DNA of 51,316 nucleotides from Paenibacillus sp. JJ-223 (GCF_927798175.1 NZ_CAKMMP010000027.1:1-51316), one strand, 5' to 3'. Shown: positions 1-8,985, counted from the first letter of the stretch. The notes: generated by a model not told the origin, from the sequence alone. Numbers and translations are program-made.

Positions 1-93
1 CGCTATACGCAAGTATCCTAGCTACGCAGGGGCTTGGCCCCTCCTGCGACCGGACTTTCACCGGCTAGAAGATGCGTGCTTAGCTGGGCACGC
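1..93 (-). mobile_element. 5' end of a probable group II intron (class C-like), cut by the window edge
   Basis: Read on the minus strand from about 93 downwards, this stretch folds like the start of group II intron domain I. It begins GCGTGCCC and closes a first stem (GCGTGC/GCACGC). A CCGG-TGAAAGT-CCGG hairpin follows, then a GC-rich hairpin ending in TGCGTAGCTAGG. The order and loop sequence resemble the Oceanobacillus IIC intron as I remember it (GUGUGCCC, then GGG-UGAGAGU-CCC). The insertion lies directly past the terminator of the upstream minus-strand gene, which is the usual IIC target. The first bases differ from the GUGYG consensus, so the exact boundary is uncertain. The body and any reverse transcriptase gene would lie outside the window. 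This is inferred from structure, with no alignment run. Confidence 0.45.
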
Positions 94-100
94 CCAATGC

Positions 101-136
101 AAAAAGGGGTACCCGCCTAATGCGAGTACCCTTTTT
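101..136 (-). terminator. Terminator of the Big_2 repeat gene
   Basis: AAAAAGGGGTAC and GTACCCTTTTT form a stem with one bulged G around a 13-nt loop. T runs on both sides would allow termination in either direction. It lies about 45 bases past the stop codon of the minus-strand Ig-like repeat gene. Confidence 0.75.
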
Positions 137-182
137 CTTTATCTTTTCTAGTCGGTGCATGTGAATGCGGGTAATGCTCACA

Positions 183-2555
183 TTACTTCGCTTCTACAAT
201 AACCGTCACTTTGGTTTTTTTGCCGGCAAAGCTCACGGTAATCGTCGCTTTCCCTTTGCCGTTTGCTTGAATGACGCCATCCTTCACGGTTGCGGCGGCA
301 ATCTTGGAAGACGTCCATAGGGCCGGCTTGGATACGTCGGCTTCCGATCCGTCCGCATAAGTTGCGGTAGCTACTACCGTCACTTTGTCGCCCGGTTTCA
401 TCGTAAGCGTTACTTTATCGGTTTGCAAATACTTGAGCGTATCTACGTCAACGGCGACGCTCACCGATTTGCTGCCGTATTTGGCGGTTACTTTCGCTTT
501 GCCGTAACCGACGGCCTTTACTTTGCCTTTGCTTACTTGAGCAACCTTGTAACTATTTGTCTTCCAGTCGGCTTTGTCGGTTACATCCCGCTCGGTGCCA
601 TCGCCCAGGATTGCGGTCACGGTGATCTCTCCCGAATCTCCGGATTTCATGGACAATGCCGGAACGGAAGCCACGAGGCGGGTAATCACGTCCACTTCTA
701 CTTGAATCGTCACTTTTTGTGAGCCGTATTCAGCCGTGATGTTCGCTTTACCGCTCGCGTTAGCCGTAATAACGCCTTTCTTGACGTCAACAACGCGGGA
801 GTTGCTCGATTTCCAAGTGGCTTCCGTCGTTACCACCTGCGTCAATCCATTCTCGTCCGTTGCCGTCAACACGATTTGCTGGGTTTCTTTGGCGGACATC
901 ACCACATAGTTCAAATCTGCTTCAAGTCCGCTGGCCATGCCAACTTCAACCGGCAGCGTAAGGGATTTTCCGCCGATTTTGGCGGTGATGGTTGCTTTAC
1001 CTACTGCAACACCGGTAACGACACCTTTGCTGTCGACCTCAGCGATTTTCTCGCTGCTGCTGCTCCACTCCGCCTCCTCGGACACATCCTTGGACGTTTC
1101 GCCGTAGATGGCAAGTACTTTGGCGTTAAATTTGCCGCCAACGGAAACGGAAGCCTTTTTCTGTTCCATTTGATACTTGTCCGGAACGTCCACATTCACG
1201 GTGAATTTGGATGTTTTGCCGCCGTATGCCACGGTAATTGTTGCCGTACCGGATTTGTAAGCGATCAAGTCGCCTTCGGAAACGTAAACTACGTCCGCAT
1301 CGCTGGATGTCCAGGTTGCTTTTTTAGTCACGTCCTCTGTGCTGCCATCGATATATTCCGCTTTGGCTTCAAGCGTCTTGGTTTTGGTGGAATCCCCGAG
1401 ACTCATCGTCAATTTTTCTTCTACGCCTTTAATGTCGAGATATCGTGCCGTATCCACGTCTACGGCGATTTCCACCGATTTATCCCCGTATTTTGCTTTA
1501 ATTGTAGTCGATCCTGCACCCACCGCCGTAATTTTGCCTTGGTACACGGTGGCTACTTTCTCGTTGCTGGAAGTCCACTCGGCTTGAGTGGTCACGTCTA
1601 CATCCGCACTGTTTGGATACGAAGCGGTCAGAGTCATGCTTGCCGTTTTATTGGTATCGGCCAGGCGGAAGAAAATGCTTTGTTTCTCCACGCTGATCTT
1701 GCTTGTCAGGTCTACGTCTACATCGATCGTTACCGATTTGGTACCATAGCTTGCCGTAATTTTCGCAGAACCGGCAGCATAACCGGTGATTTTGCCTTGA
1801 ATGGCGTCAGCCACTTTCTCATTGCTGGAGGTCCACTCGGCCAGCGTCGTAACGTCTTTGGTGGAACCGTCCGGATAGGTCGCTGTCAGTTTGACATCTT
1901 CACTTTTGTCCAACAGCAAGCTGATTTTCTTTTTGTCCACATCGACACGTTTAACAACCTCGACGTTGACATCCACGGTGACGCTTTGTTTACCGACTTT
2001 ACCCGTAATTACTGCCGTACCGGCGCTTTGTCCGGTAACTTTGCCGTTGACGACCGTAGCAACCTTCTCGTTGTCGGAAGACCATTCCGCAATTTTGGAA
2101 GCTTCGGTATCTGTCGAGTTGTCGCTGTACGTTGCCGTCAGGGCGATCTCTTTGGTGTCGCCGGTCCGCAAATCAAGGGTCTGCACGTTCTTGGACAGTG
2201 CTTTGACCTTTTTCGTGACATGCACGGTCAACGTTTGGCTTTTACCTTGATACGTAGCCGTAATTGTAGCTTCTCCTTCTTTTTTGGCTGTAATCGTCCC
2301 GCTATACACGGAAGCAATAGCATCCGAATTACTGCTCCAATCGGAGCCGAGCGTTACGCTTGCCGACGAATTATCGCTATATACACCCGTCACCGTCACT
2401 GAACCGGAGTCACCCACTTCAAGAGACAGCTCATTCTTGGATAAGACGATTTTGGACAACTCTTTGTCTGCCGCAGCGACCATGCCTACGTTGGAAATAC
2501 TCAAAATCATTACCAGCATCAACACCATGTACTTGGTCCATCTTGGCTTAAACAT
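183..2555 (-). CDS. Secreted protein with nine bacterial Ig-like (Big_2) repeats
   Basis: This 790-residue protein starts with a signal peptide (MFKPRWTK, a hydrophobic core, then VAAA around residue 30). It then consists of nine tandem Big_2-type Ig-like domains of about 80-88 residues. Each has the pattern L-x-GD...TATY-DGS...V(T)...A-W-(T/S)SS...VA-V..G-(K/V)(I/V)TA...G-A-ITA-YG-KS(V)-V-VDV. No catalytic domain, LPXTG motif, SLH domain or transmembrane anchor is visible, so it is probably released or wall-associated by other means. Such domains mediate adhesion or act as spacers in surface proteins, but no ligand can be named. The start at 2555 is chosen because AGGGGGG lies 5 nt upstream; a start at 2606 would put about 17 unlikely residues before the signal peptide. 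Confidence 0.85.
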   Translation of the reverse strand: MFKPRWTKYMVLMLVMILSISNVGMVAAADKELSKIVLSKNELSLEVGDSGSVTVTGVYSDNSSASVTLGSDWSSNSDAIASVYSGTITAKKEGEATITATYQGKSQTLTVHVTKKVKALSKNVQTLDLRTGDTKEIALTATYSDNSTDTEASKIAEWSSDNEKVATVVNGKVTGQSAGTAVITGKVGKQSVTVDVNVEVVKRVDVDKKKISLLLDKSEDVKLTATYPDGSTKDVTTLAEWTSSNEKVADAIQGKITGYAAGSAKITASYGTKSVTIDVDVDLTSKISVEKQSIFFRLADTNKTASMTLTASYPNSADVDVTTQAEWTSSNEKVATVYQGKITAVGAGSTTIKAKYGDKSVEIAVDVDTARYLDIKGVEEKLTMSLGDSTKTKTLEAKAEYIDGSTEDVTKKATWTSSDADVVYVSEGDLIAYKSGTATITVAYGGKTSKFTVNVDVPDKYQMEQKKASVSVGGKFNAKVLAIYGETSKDVSEEAEWSSSSEKIAEVDSKGVVTGVAVGKATITAKIGGKSLTLPVEVGMASGLEADLNYVVMSAKETQQIVLTATDENGLTQVVTTEATWKSSNSRVVDVKKGVITANASGKANITAEYGSQKVTIQVEVDVITRLVASVPALSMKSGDSGEITVTAILGDGTERDVTDKADWKTNSYKVAQVSKGKVKAVGYGKAKVTAKYGSKSVSVAVDVDTLKYLQTDKVTLTMKPGDKVTVVATATYADGSEADVSKPALWTSSKIAAATVKDGVIQANGKGKATITVSFAGKKTKVTVIVEAK

Positions 2556-2892
2556 CATTTCCCCCCTGAATGCGATCATTTTTTTCCATATCTTTAATGT
2601 CGGCATGAACTTTCCAGATGTTTAGACTTTCGGTGGATTTTTAGGAAAACAACACGAAAAGCACCGTCTTCTTAAGGGAACCGCATGTATGCCCAGCACG
2701 CCTGTGATCCGCGCATATCTGATCCGGAAATACCGCAAGTTTGGCCCAAGCGAAAGAGCCGTCCCGAAAGACAGCTCCCCCTACAGAACATATTAAAAAC
2801 AGGCCATGCGACATGGGATGCCTCGCTCGCTCCTGACGGTTGCATATATTCGCCCCTTCGGCTGAACAACCATGAAGCTGAAGCCCTGGGAT
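2556..2892. other. Intergenic region with no recognised gene
   Basis: This stretch of about 337 bases separates the Big_2 gene from the GH88 gene, both on the minus strand. It must hold the Big_2 promoter, but I see no convincing -35/-10 pair. I also see no strong hairpin-plus-T-run terminator for the GH88 operon and no known riboswitch. Short open frames here lack ribosome-binding sites. Confidence 0.4.
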
Positions 2893-4032
2893 TCAGAACC
2901 ATCCTTCCCGCCCGCGCAGCTTCGCCAGCGTTTCCATATAGAAGTAGTCGCCATAAATAATCGGCACGTTCAGGCCGCGCCGTTCAGGGTAATGCACGGT
3001 TCCCTGCAGGATCAGCCCCTCCTCCGCGGACGAGGCCCCGGAGCTGTAGCGCTCGTATAAGCCGCGCGCAAGGCGCTCTCCGGCTGCGGCATACGCCTCG
3101 CCTCGCGGCGACAGCTTCGCCAGCTCCAACAGTCCGCTGGCAGCGATGGCTGCAGCGGACGAGTCCCACGCCACCTGATGCTCGGCAGGTGCGCGAAAAT
3201 CCCATGGCGGCACGATGTCTTCCCCGAGCATGGCGAGGAAGACATCGGCCGCGCGCTCCGCTGTCTCCAGATAGCGGGCTTCGCCCGTGTACCGGAAAGA
3301 CAGCGCAAACCCATACAGCGCCCAGGCGTTGCCGCGCGCCCAGGCGGAACCCGGAGCATGGCCCTGCCCGCCATGCTCCCGTACCTTCTGCCCCGTGGTC
3401 GGATCGAATTCCACCACGTGGCAGATGGACCCGTCGCCGCGGACGAATTCGCGCGCGACGGTATCGGCATGCGCTTCGGCCAGCCAGCGGAAGCGCGGGT
3501 CGCCGCTCTCCTCGGATGCCCAGTAGAGCAGCGGCAGGTTCATCATGCTGTCGATGATCGCCACGCCGCGCGTATCCATGGCCGCCGAATCGAAATTCCA
3601 GGCACGGATGAACCGCCCCCGCACATGGAAGCGGGCGGCGAGCAGGTTGGCCGCAAGCAGCCCGCGCCTCCGTCCGTCCGCGTTTCCGGTTTGGCGGTAA
3701 TGGGCAACGCCGCTAAGCAGCCAGACGAAGCCAAGGTCGTGATCCACCAGATCCGGATCACGCAAACAGGCCTCCAGCTGTTTCTCGCAACTCAACGCGA
3801 TCCGGGACAATGAATCGGCTTCCTGAGCCGTCCCCGCTTCCCTCTGCACAAGCCACAACAGTCCCGGCCAGAACCCTGCCGTCCACCACTCCGGCGCGTT
3901 CTGGTCATATTCCCCCTGAATCGAGGTATGCGGGAACGTATCCTTGATCCGCTGCGCGTTTCTGACGGTTTTAAGCACTCCCTGCTGCCATGCCTCTTCT
4001 GCCCAATTCGTTTCTTCTGCCATAGCTGCCAT
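2893..4032 (-). CDS. Unsaturated glucuronyl hydrolase (GH88 family)
   Basis: The 379-residue protein matches the family length (Bacillus sp. GL1 UGL has 377). It carries the expected pair of aspartates, D99 in DHDLGF and D161 in IIDSMMNLPLLYW, equivalent to D88 and D149 of that enzyme. GH88 enzymes hydrate the 4,5-unsaturated uronic acid left at the non-reducing end of oligosaccharides by polysaccharide lyases, releasing it as a keto sugar. There is no signal peptide, so it should act in the cytoplasm on imported oligosaccharides. It is the last gene of a minus-strand operon with two larger genes that are lyase or lyase-like. The start is supported by AAGGGGGAG 7 nt before ATG. The exact polysaccharide cannot be read from the sequence. 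Confidence 0.88.
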   Translation of the reverse strand: MAAMAEETNWAEEAWQQGVLKTVRNAQRIKDTFPHTSIQGEYDQNAPEWWTAGFWPGLLWLVQREAGTAQEADSLSRIALSCEKQLEACLRDPDLVDHDLGFVWLLSGVAHYRQTGNADGRRRGLLAANLLAARFHVRGRFIRAWNFDSAAMDTRGVAIIDSMMNLPLLYWASEESGDPRFRWLAEAHADTVAREFVRGDGSICHVVEFDPTTGQKVREHGGQGHAPGSAWARGNAWALYGFALSFRYTGEARYLETAERAADVFLAMLGEDIVPPWDFRAPAEHQVAWDSSAAAIAASGLLELAKLSPRGEAYAAAGERLARGLYERYSSGASSAEEGLILQGTVHYPERRGLNVPIIYGDYFYMETLAKLRGREGWF

Positions 4033-4134
4033 TGTAATACTCCCCCTTTATCTTTTCTTTACGTGCCACCACTTGACAACATCACCAAGCCGCTCATTAA
4101 GCACCTGCATCCCCCTGTAAAGAGAAGCACCCCA

Positions 4135-6066
4135 TCATGCCTTCCCTGTCGACGCGCCCAGTTCCACCGTAAACGTCAACGTGCGGCTCTCCGGCACTTC
4201 CATTCTGGCGAATCGCAGAAGGCCATTCCGCGAGGCCACCGTGCCGTCCTGAACATGCACTCGCCCGATGCTGTCCACCAATTTCGATTCTGCATAGGCC
4301 CCGCGGAATTCCGTGCGCACACGATTGTCGGAACAAGTGATCTCTGCCTGCTGCTCACCGTCGCCGAACATGAGCGGAATGACAGCACCCGCCGCCTGAA
4401 TCTGCCCCTCGAACTCGTAGGTGATCTGCAGCAGTCCCTGCTGCTGCAAAACATGCATACGCAGTTCTTGCAATCCTTGCAGCGGGCCATGCCACTTCAG
4501 CGTGAATGAATTACGGCAAAAATGTTCCCGAGCCCGCTCGCCATGGAATGCTTCCGATTCCACCTCCAGCTTGACCGAGCCTCCACCGAGTGCCGGATCG
4601 ATGCCTGCATCCCTGTCGTATTCCGCGCCGGACGAAATTCCCTCTGCCAGCGTATGCCACTGTCCGTCAGGCGTCTGCCAAGCCGGGCAGTAACTTAACG
4701 GCAGCGTCTCCCCTTCGCCGAACTCGGTGAATCCCGCATTCGCATGTCCAGCCGCTGCGGGACCGATGCCTCCAGGCAACCCCTGTTGATGAATGCGAAC
4801 CAGGCCCGGCACCGTGTAGGGATCATTTAGCGCGGTATGCAGGATGATCTGCTGACCCGGCACTGAAGCGGAAATCGTCTCGAACCAGCCGTCCATCTGA
4901 AGCACGCGTGCGCCAACCTCGGAAGGGATCGGCCGCTCCTTCAGCCCGTCCCCCGGATCACATAGGTATGCATTGGCTAATGCCGCCACCGTCCACAAGT
5001 TATAGCAGGTATGATTCGTATATACCTCATATCCGTGTCGTTTCTCCGGAGGGTAGAAATTTCGAACGATATGCAAGCGTCCGTCTTCCATGCTCCAGCG
5101 GGCCACGGCATCGAAGCACAAGTTGGCGGCGCGGGCAAAAATGCCGGCCATTCCGCGATCCCTGGCCTTCAATGCAGCCGAAGCCTGGCTCGCAAACACG
5201 GACGCGGCAGCCGCTTCGTTCCACTGATGCTGGGAACTGCGTCCCCGCGGGGGAATCTCTCCGAGCGGCGAGAGCGTAAGCAGCGAGGAAAAGGCACCGT
5301 GCCGCAGACATTCGGCAAGTACAGGGGCGCACTCCCCCTCATATCCGGCATCAATCATGATGCCCAGATGGTAACGCGTAGCGATGTCATAGGCGAGCGG
5401 GCAATTCGGACGATCGAGCGGGCCGTCCTGATAAAGGCCGAGCGGCGTGAACCGCGTCAGATGATACGCGCTTAAATAACGGTCCATCCATTCGGTCCCT
5501 TCCCCGGCCAGTCCTTCCTTCCAACGCAGAACCTCGCCCGAAATCATGATGGCATTCCAATTGATCATACGGTTCGGATTGTTCATTTTGCTCATCGTAA
5601 ATACATAGTCCCGTTCCGGCTCAATCTGTCTTAACATCCCGGCCCAAACCTCCGCTTGCTCAGGCAAGAAGGGTTTGAGCAGCATATAAGCGCGCATCAT
5701 CAAGACTGGAAAAAAATCCGGATGGGAATCCGGAGCTTCCCCTTGCACGACGGCCGATATGCTTCGCGTGAGGGCGGCCGACGCTGAGGGCAGCAGATCC
5801 GCATGGCCTTCCTTAACCAACACGGCCGCCGCCATCGCATAAGCTGGGGTTGAGTAATACCGCTCCCTGCCTGAGTATGGGTCTTCGATCGCCCCATTTT
5901 CCTGTTGATAAACCCTGTACGCACGCACAATTTGTTCAATGAGCGCCAATTTCCGCTTGCGATTCCATCCGGTCGGTTCAATCCCATCCGCCTGCGCCGA
6001 CAATGCCCGAAACTCCTCCAGCTCCCGCTTCCAAGGATAAGAAGTCCCGGCTGTATACGTTAACAA
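4135..6066 (-). CDS. Unassigned 643-residue carbohydrate-active-enzyme candidate
   Basis: I do not recognise a named family. The first 400 or so residues are rich in helical, aromatic segments (SKMNNPNRMINWNAIM, NHTCYNLWTVAALANAYL) of the kind that build an (alpha/alpha) toroid. The last 200 look like beta-sandwich (FTLKWHGPLQGLQEL, LQITYEFEGQIQ). That two-part layout is typical of polysaccharide lyases and some glycoside hydrolases. There is no signal peptide. It lies 62 bp after a heparinase II/III-family gene and about 100 bp before the GH88 gene, so a role on uronic-acid oligosaccharides is likely by context. The start codon is TTG with AAGGAGGT 7 nt upstream. The family call is inference. 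Confidence 0.6.
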   Translation of the reverse strand: MLTYTAGTSYPWKRELEEFRALSAQADGIEPTGWNRKRKLALIEQIVRAYRVYQQENGAIEDPYSGRERYYSTPAYAMAAAVLVKEGHADLLPSASAALTRSISAVVQGEAPDSHPDFFPVLMMRAYMLLKPFLPEQAEVWAGMLRQIEPERDYVFTMSKMNNPNRMINWNAIMISGEVLRWKEGLAGEGTEWMDRYLSAYHLTRFTPLGLYQDGPLDRPNCPLAYDIATRYHLGIMIDAGYEGECAPVLAECLRHGAFSSLLTLSPLGEIPPRGRSSQHQWNEAAAASVFASQASAALKARDRGMAGIFARAANLCFDAVARWSMEDGRLHIVRNFYPPEKRHGYEVYTNHTCYNLWTVAALANAYLCDPGDGLKERPIPSEVGARVLQMDGWFETISASVPGQQIILHTALNDPYTVPGLVRIHQQGLPGGIGPAAAGHANAGFTEFGEGETLPLSYCPAWQTPDGQWHTLAEGISSGAEYDRDAGIDPALGGGSVKLEVESEAFHGERAREHFCRNSFTLKWHGPLQGLQELRMHVLQQQGLLQITYEFEGQIQAAGAVIPLMFGDGEQQAEITCSDNRVRTEFRGAYAESKLVDSIGRVHVQDGTVASRNGLLRFARMEVPESRTLTFTVELGASTGKA

Positions 6067-6128
6067 GAGACAGACCTCCTTAAGATCGGATTTTCCCTTT
6101 TGCTGTCACAACTCGCACAACCCCATCG

Positions 6129-8081
6129 CTATCCTTTGCCGCCTTCACCTCGCGGGGATACGACAAATCTCATCTTGCATTCGGTGACCGGCGAGCCGGG
6201 GCCAGCTCCTTGCCCGGATTCCGGCATCGACCCCGCCCGGCTCAAAGACAATGCCGTTCGATACAATCTCAACGGGCGGTGATCATGATCCACGGCATCC
6301 AATACCTCAACCTTTGCATCCCAACAAGCAGCGTCGTAATGCAAGGTCACGGCAGCGCGTCGGCCCGCCCATCGAATCCGTCCACGCTCCGATACCGGCT
6401 CGAATCGGCTAATCAGGTGTTCAACCACGAAAGGAAGCGCCTGACGTTTCCCGCCAGTGTTCTCATCGATTGCGTTCTTCCATACGAATCGATCTTCCAC
6501 AACCAATTCCGCATCCTCGCTTCCTCTTGGACCGTTCCACTTCAAATGACGGAAGCAGGCTGCAAGGTTATTCGCTTCCCCATAGGCCGACGTTAGGTCG
6601 AAGGCGATCTCCGCCCTTCCCGGCGAAGTTACATCCGCCGCCAGAGTATGCGCGGCTGCATTCCGTCCCGACACCTGATAGGTGCCTTCGATGACCGGAA
6701 CGCTGTGCCCCTGCGAGCCGATCTGCATGATCGATTCGCGTCCCGGCGAAAAATAAGCTTTGGTGTACTCTCCCGAACCCGGATCGCAGAGAATCGTTTC
6801 TCCGCCTGCATGCAGAAGAAAGTGCCCCAGATCATTATGGTTATGAGGCTCATCATTGTGCCCGCCCTTGACCGAAAAAGCAGCTGTCCAACTTGCGCCG
6901 TTCTCTGCCTGCACCGTCCCTCGGGAAATCGTCCATGACAAGTTTTCCAAATGGACCGTTGTCGCCTGGTTCGCAGGTTGGCCTTCTGCCGCAAACCAAA
7001 CCGGATCGCTCCACAGCACGTTGCGCATGGCATGTGCCCAGCGGCGGCAAGGATCGCCCGTCAGCAGCGGCAGCTCAAAAGGGAGACTTGCCGGCTTGCC
7101 GGTATGGGAAGCCCAATAGGACAACAAGCCTGACGGGAGCACCTCCCGTTCCCGGCTATCCGAATAGTTGACGAAGATACCCTCCGATAAATGAATATGG
7201 CGAGGATAAGCGGCAATGGCTTCAATTTTCGGACCGGACAGCAGATCAAGTTCTCCCCCGCTGAACAAATGAAGCATGTCGGCATAATACGTATAAAATC
7301 CGAAACCGTACACCCAATAGCCGATGCCTTCCGCACATCCGCCATCCATGCCGTAGCCGCTCAGAAAAGCCACCATGGAACCAAGCGTTCTCCGGACTGC
7401 CGCTGCAAGCAGCTCCTCGTCTTCCACAAGCAGCAATGCCGCAATACCGCATCCCCCGCTGCATACCGCCGACCAGTTATGGTCCGCTCTCTCCCAACCG
7501 AATGGGGCATTGTCCCGATACAACGGAGCGAATATGCGCCGATCAATCTCCCCGCGTACAAGCCTGCCGACGCGTTCATCCAGCTCATCGCCCAGCATGA
7601 CGACCATTTCCGCCAGCATTTGGGCCGTTTCAGCGGCGAACAGGTCGATCTGTATCCCCGACCGCGCCTCCTCACCGGCACCGATATGGGCCGGCAAACA
7701 CCAGGTCAGCTCCTGGCACACGTTCCAGATCAGATCTTCCAGCAAAGCCAGCCTTTCCGGCTCCGGTGAAAATGCAGCCAGCAGACCGGTCGCGACAACT
7801 CTCCCCCGCCGTTCGAAATACGCTTGCTCGTATGCCTTGCGCTCACCCGTATCCCTGAATTCGCGATAAAGGGAAAAGCTTAGCTCAGGCATCGCCTCTT
7901 CGCGAGCCTTTTGTTCATACGCCAGCAGGTCTGCGCGAAAATCAGAAAAAGCCGCGCTATGGAGCGTATCAGCCACCCGTTCCCTCCAACTCTGCACACT
8001 CTTCAACGCAGCCGGTCTTGCGGTGCGAAGCGCTTGTTTCATCTGATCCGTCGGCCAAGCGAAGCCTGGATGAACAGTCAT
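6129..8081 (-). CDS. Heparinase II/III-family polysaccharide lyase
   Basis: This is a 650-residue protein with the layout of heparinase II/III-type lyases: a helical toroid in the first half, then a beta-rich heparinase_II_III domain. Visible motifs are HNWSAVCSGG and EGIGYWVYG (about residues 200-270), which fit the helical-domain catalytic His/Tyr region, and GGHNDEPHNHNDLGHF (around 410), the signature of the C-terminal domain. These enzymes cleave uronic-acid glycosidic bonds by beta-elimination, leaving the unsaturated end that a GH88 hydrolase removes; the GH88 gene is in the same operon. No signal peptide is seen, so it may work on imported oligosaccharides. The second ATG at 8081 is preferred because GGGGAGGG abuts the first and lies 6 nt from the second. 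Confidence 0.82.
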   Translation of the reverse strand: MTVHPGFAWPTDQMKQALRTARPAALKSVQSWRERVADTLHSAAFSDFRADLLAYEQKAREEAMPELSFSLYREFRDTGERKAYEQAYFERRGRVVATGLLAAFSPEPERLALLEDLIWNVCQELTWCLPAHIGAGEEARSGIQIDLFAAETAQMLAEMVVMLGDELDERVGRLVRGEIDRRIFAPLYRDNAPFGWERADHNWSAVCSGGCGIAALLLVEDEELLAAAVRRTLGSMVAFLSGYGMDGGCAEGIGYWVYGFGFYTYYADMLHLFSGGELDLLSGPKIEAIAAYPRHIHLSEGIFVNYSDSREREVLPSGLLSYWASHTGKPASLPFELPLLTGDPCRRWAHAMRNVLWSDPVWFAAEGQPANQATTVHLENLSWTISRGTVQAENGASWTAAFSVKGGHNDEPHNHNDLGHFLLHAGGETILCDPGSGEYTKAYFSPGRESIMQIGSQGHSVPVIEGTYQVSGRNAAAHTLAADVTSPGRAEIAFDLTSAYGEANNLAACFRHLKWNGPRGSEDAELVVEDRFVWKNAIDENTGGKRQALPFVVEHLISRFEPVSERGRIRWAGRRAAVTLHYDAACWDAKVEVLDAVDHDHRPLRLYRTALSLSRAGSMPESGQGAGPGSPVTECKMRFVVSPRGEGGKG

Positions 8082-8393
8082 CGCCATCCCTCCCCGTTTT
8101 ATGTAACCGATTTCATTCTAGCCCATCACGTCGCAAAAATGAAGGGGATTTCCGAAACCAGATATTTATTGATAAAACTGCGTAAAATAATCATATTTCC
8201 TGCAACTCCTACACAGACGGATCGAATTCGTCCGATGTTTCCCCAACGACACAGGGAGACAATGACACTGGAAATTTTATGGCTGGAATAGGAAAAAAGG
8301 TGCAACCTTTTGACCCGCTACCTCGTACATGTCATTGTCGATCAGCATCAGATCGTGCCTTTTTATTCATTTTATAAGGATAGGTGAACAACA
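8082..8393. other. Divergent promoter region between the lyase operon and the small HExxH gene
   Basis: These 312 bases hold the lyase-operon control site next to 8081 and the leader of the plus-strand gene (AAGGATAGGTGA at 8376-8387). A short AAAAGGT/ACCTTTT hairpin near 8295-8311 is too AT-rich and lacks a following T run to be a clear terminator. No other gene is visible. Confidence 0.5.
8102..8120 (-). promoter_or_regulatory. cre box (CcpA) overlapping the start of transcription of the lyase operon
   Basis: TGTAACCGATTTCA at 8102-8115 matches every fixed position of the cre consensus TGWAANCGNTNWCA. On the minus strand it directly abuts a TAGAAT -10 hexamer at 8115-8120, about 20 bp before the start codon. 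A CcpA complex there would block the transcription start, giving carbon catabolite repression of the lyase-GH88 operon. The match is seen in the sequence; repression is inferred from the CcpA paradigm. A -35 box is not clear. Confidence 0.75.
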
Positions 8394-8846
8394 CTGTATC
8401 ATGAATTTTTCCGCCAAGCGGCAGACGATCTTGTACAGCGTTCCGGAAGCCGGGTTCGTGTCCGCATCGAACCATGTTTTCCGGATGGACGTCTAGTCGG
8501 CGGCAAATACCATGCTGCCAGCCATACGGTTTTTCTTTACGAAGAAGAAATCATAGAGCAATGCAAGCTGCTTTTCGGTTCGCTCGAACCTTTGAGATCC
8601 TATATACGCGTCATCCTGGCTCATGAACTGGGGCATGCCGAGGACAACGAGCTGGAGTATCTGTCAGGACTTCTCGACACGTCGTCTGCTCCTGCGGATC
8701 GGTTCAGAGTGATGCTGCACATCGAAGAAAACGCGTGGAGATATGCCGAAGCACTGCTCCCGGATATCGATCCGATATTTCTGCGCACCATCGTTGACGA
8801 GTCCTTGTTCAGCCATCGCCAAGCTGTGGAGCAGCATATTGCCTGA
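8394..8846 (+). CDS. Small HExxH zinc-peptidase-like protein, apparent CTG start
   Basis: The frame is open from a TGA at 8385 to the stop at 8846 and encodes about 150 residues. It contains LAHELGHAED, with H77-E-L-G-H81 as a classic zincin HExxH helix, and downstream EENAWRYAE, which could supply a third zinc ligand. No ATG, GTG or TTG occurs in frame before 8592. A TTG at 8592 has no ribosome-binding site and would leave the motif almost at the N-terminus. CTG at 8394 sits 6 nt after AGGTGA, a perfect match to the 16S tail, so it is the best start candidate. No signal peptide is seen. The family resembles small uncharacterised ImmA-like metallopeptidases; the substrate is unknown. A sequencing frameshift near the 5' end is the alternative. 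Confidence 0.6.
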   Translation: MYHEFFRQAADDLVQRSGSRVRVRIEPCFPDGRLVGGKYHAASHTVFLYEEEIIEQCKLLFGSLEPLRSYIRVILAHELGHAEDNELEYLSGLLDTSSAPADRFRVMLHIEENAWRYAEALLPDIDPIFLRTIVDESLFSHRQAVEQHIA

Positions 8847-8895
8847 GTATGGCTTCCGTCGCTTTCATGGATGCCGTTTGAAATACCGCCAAATG

Positions 8896-8951
8896 AACAA
8901 GGCCGGATTTCACCCCGTTCGTTCGGGTTGAAGTCCGGCCTTGTTTATTTT
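8896..8951 (+). terminator. Strong terminator between convergent genes
   Basis: AACAAGGCCGGA pairs with TCCGGCCTTGTT around a GC-rich middle and is followed by TATTTTTTT on the plus strand. It ends the HExxH gene and may also serve the convergent KGG gene, although the minus-strand T run is weak. Confidence 0.8.
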
Positions 8952-8985
8952 TTTAGTCAGGGCGGTTCATGTCCTGACCAGGTCT

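Noticed and set aside
876..2402. 508-residue plus-strand open frame
   Set aside because: It lies antisense to the Ig-like repeats, has no ribosome-binding site and a Cys/His/Phe-rich composition caused by the repeat codons.
8295..8311. AAAAGGT/ACCTTTT hairpin as terminator
   Set aside because: Only two G:C pairs, a 3-nt loop and no following T run.
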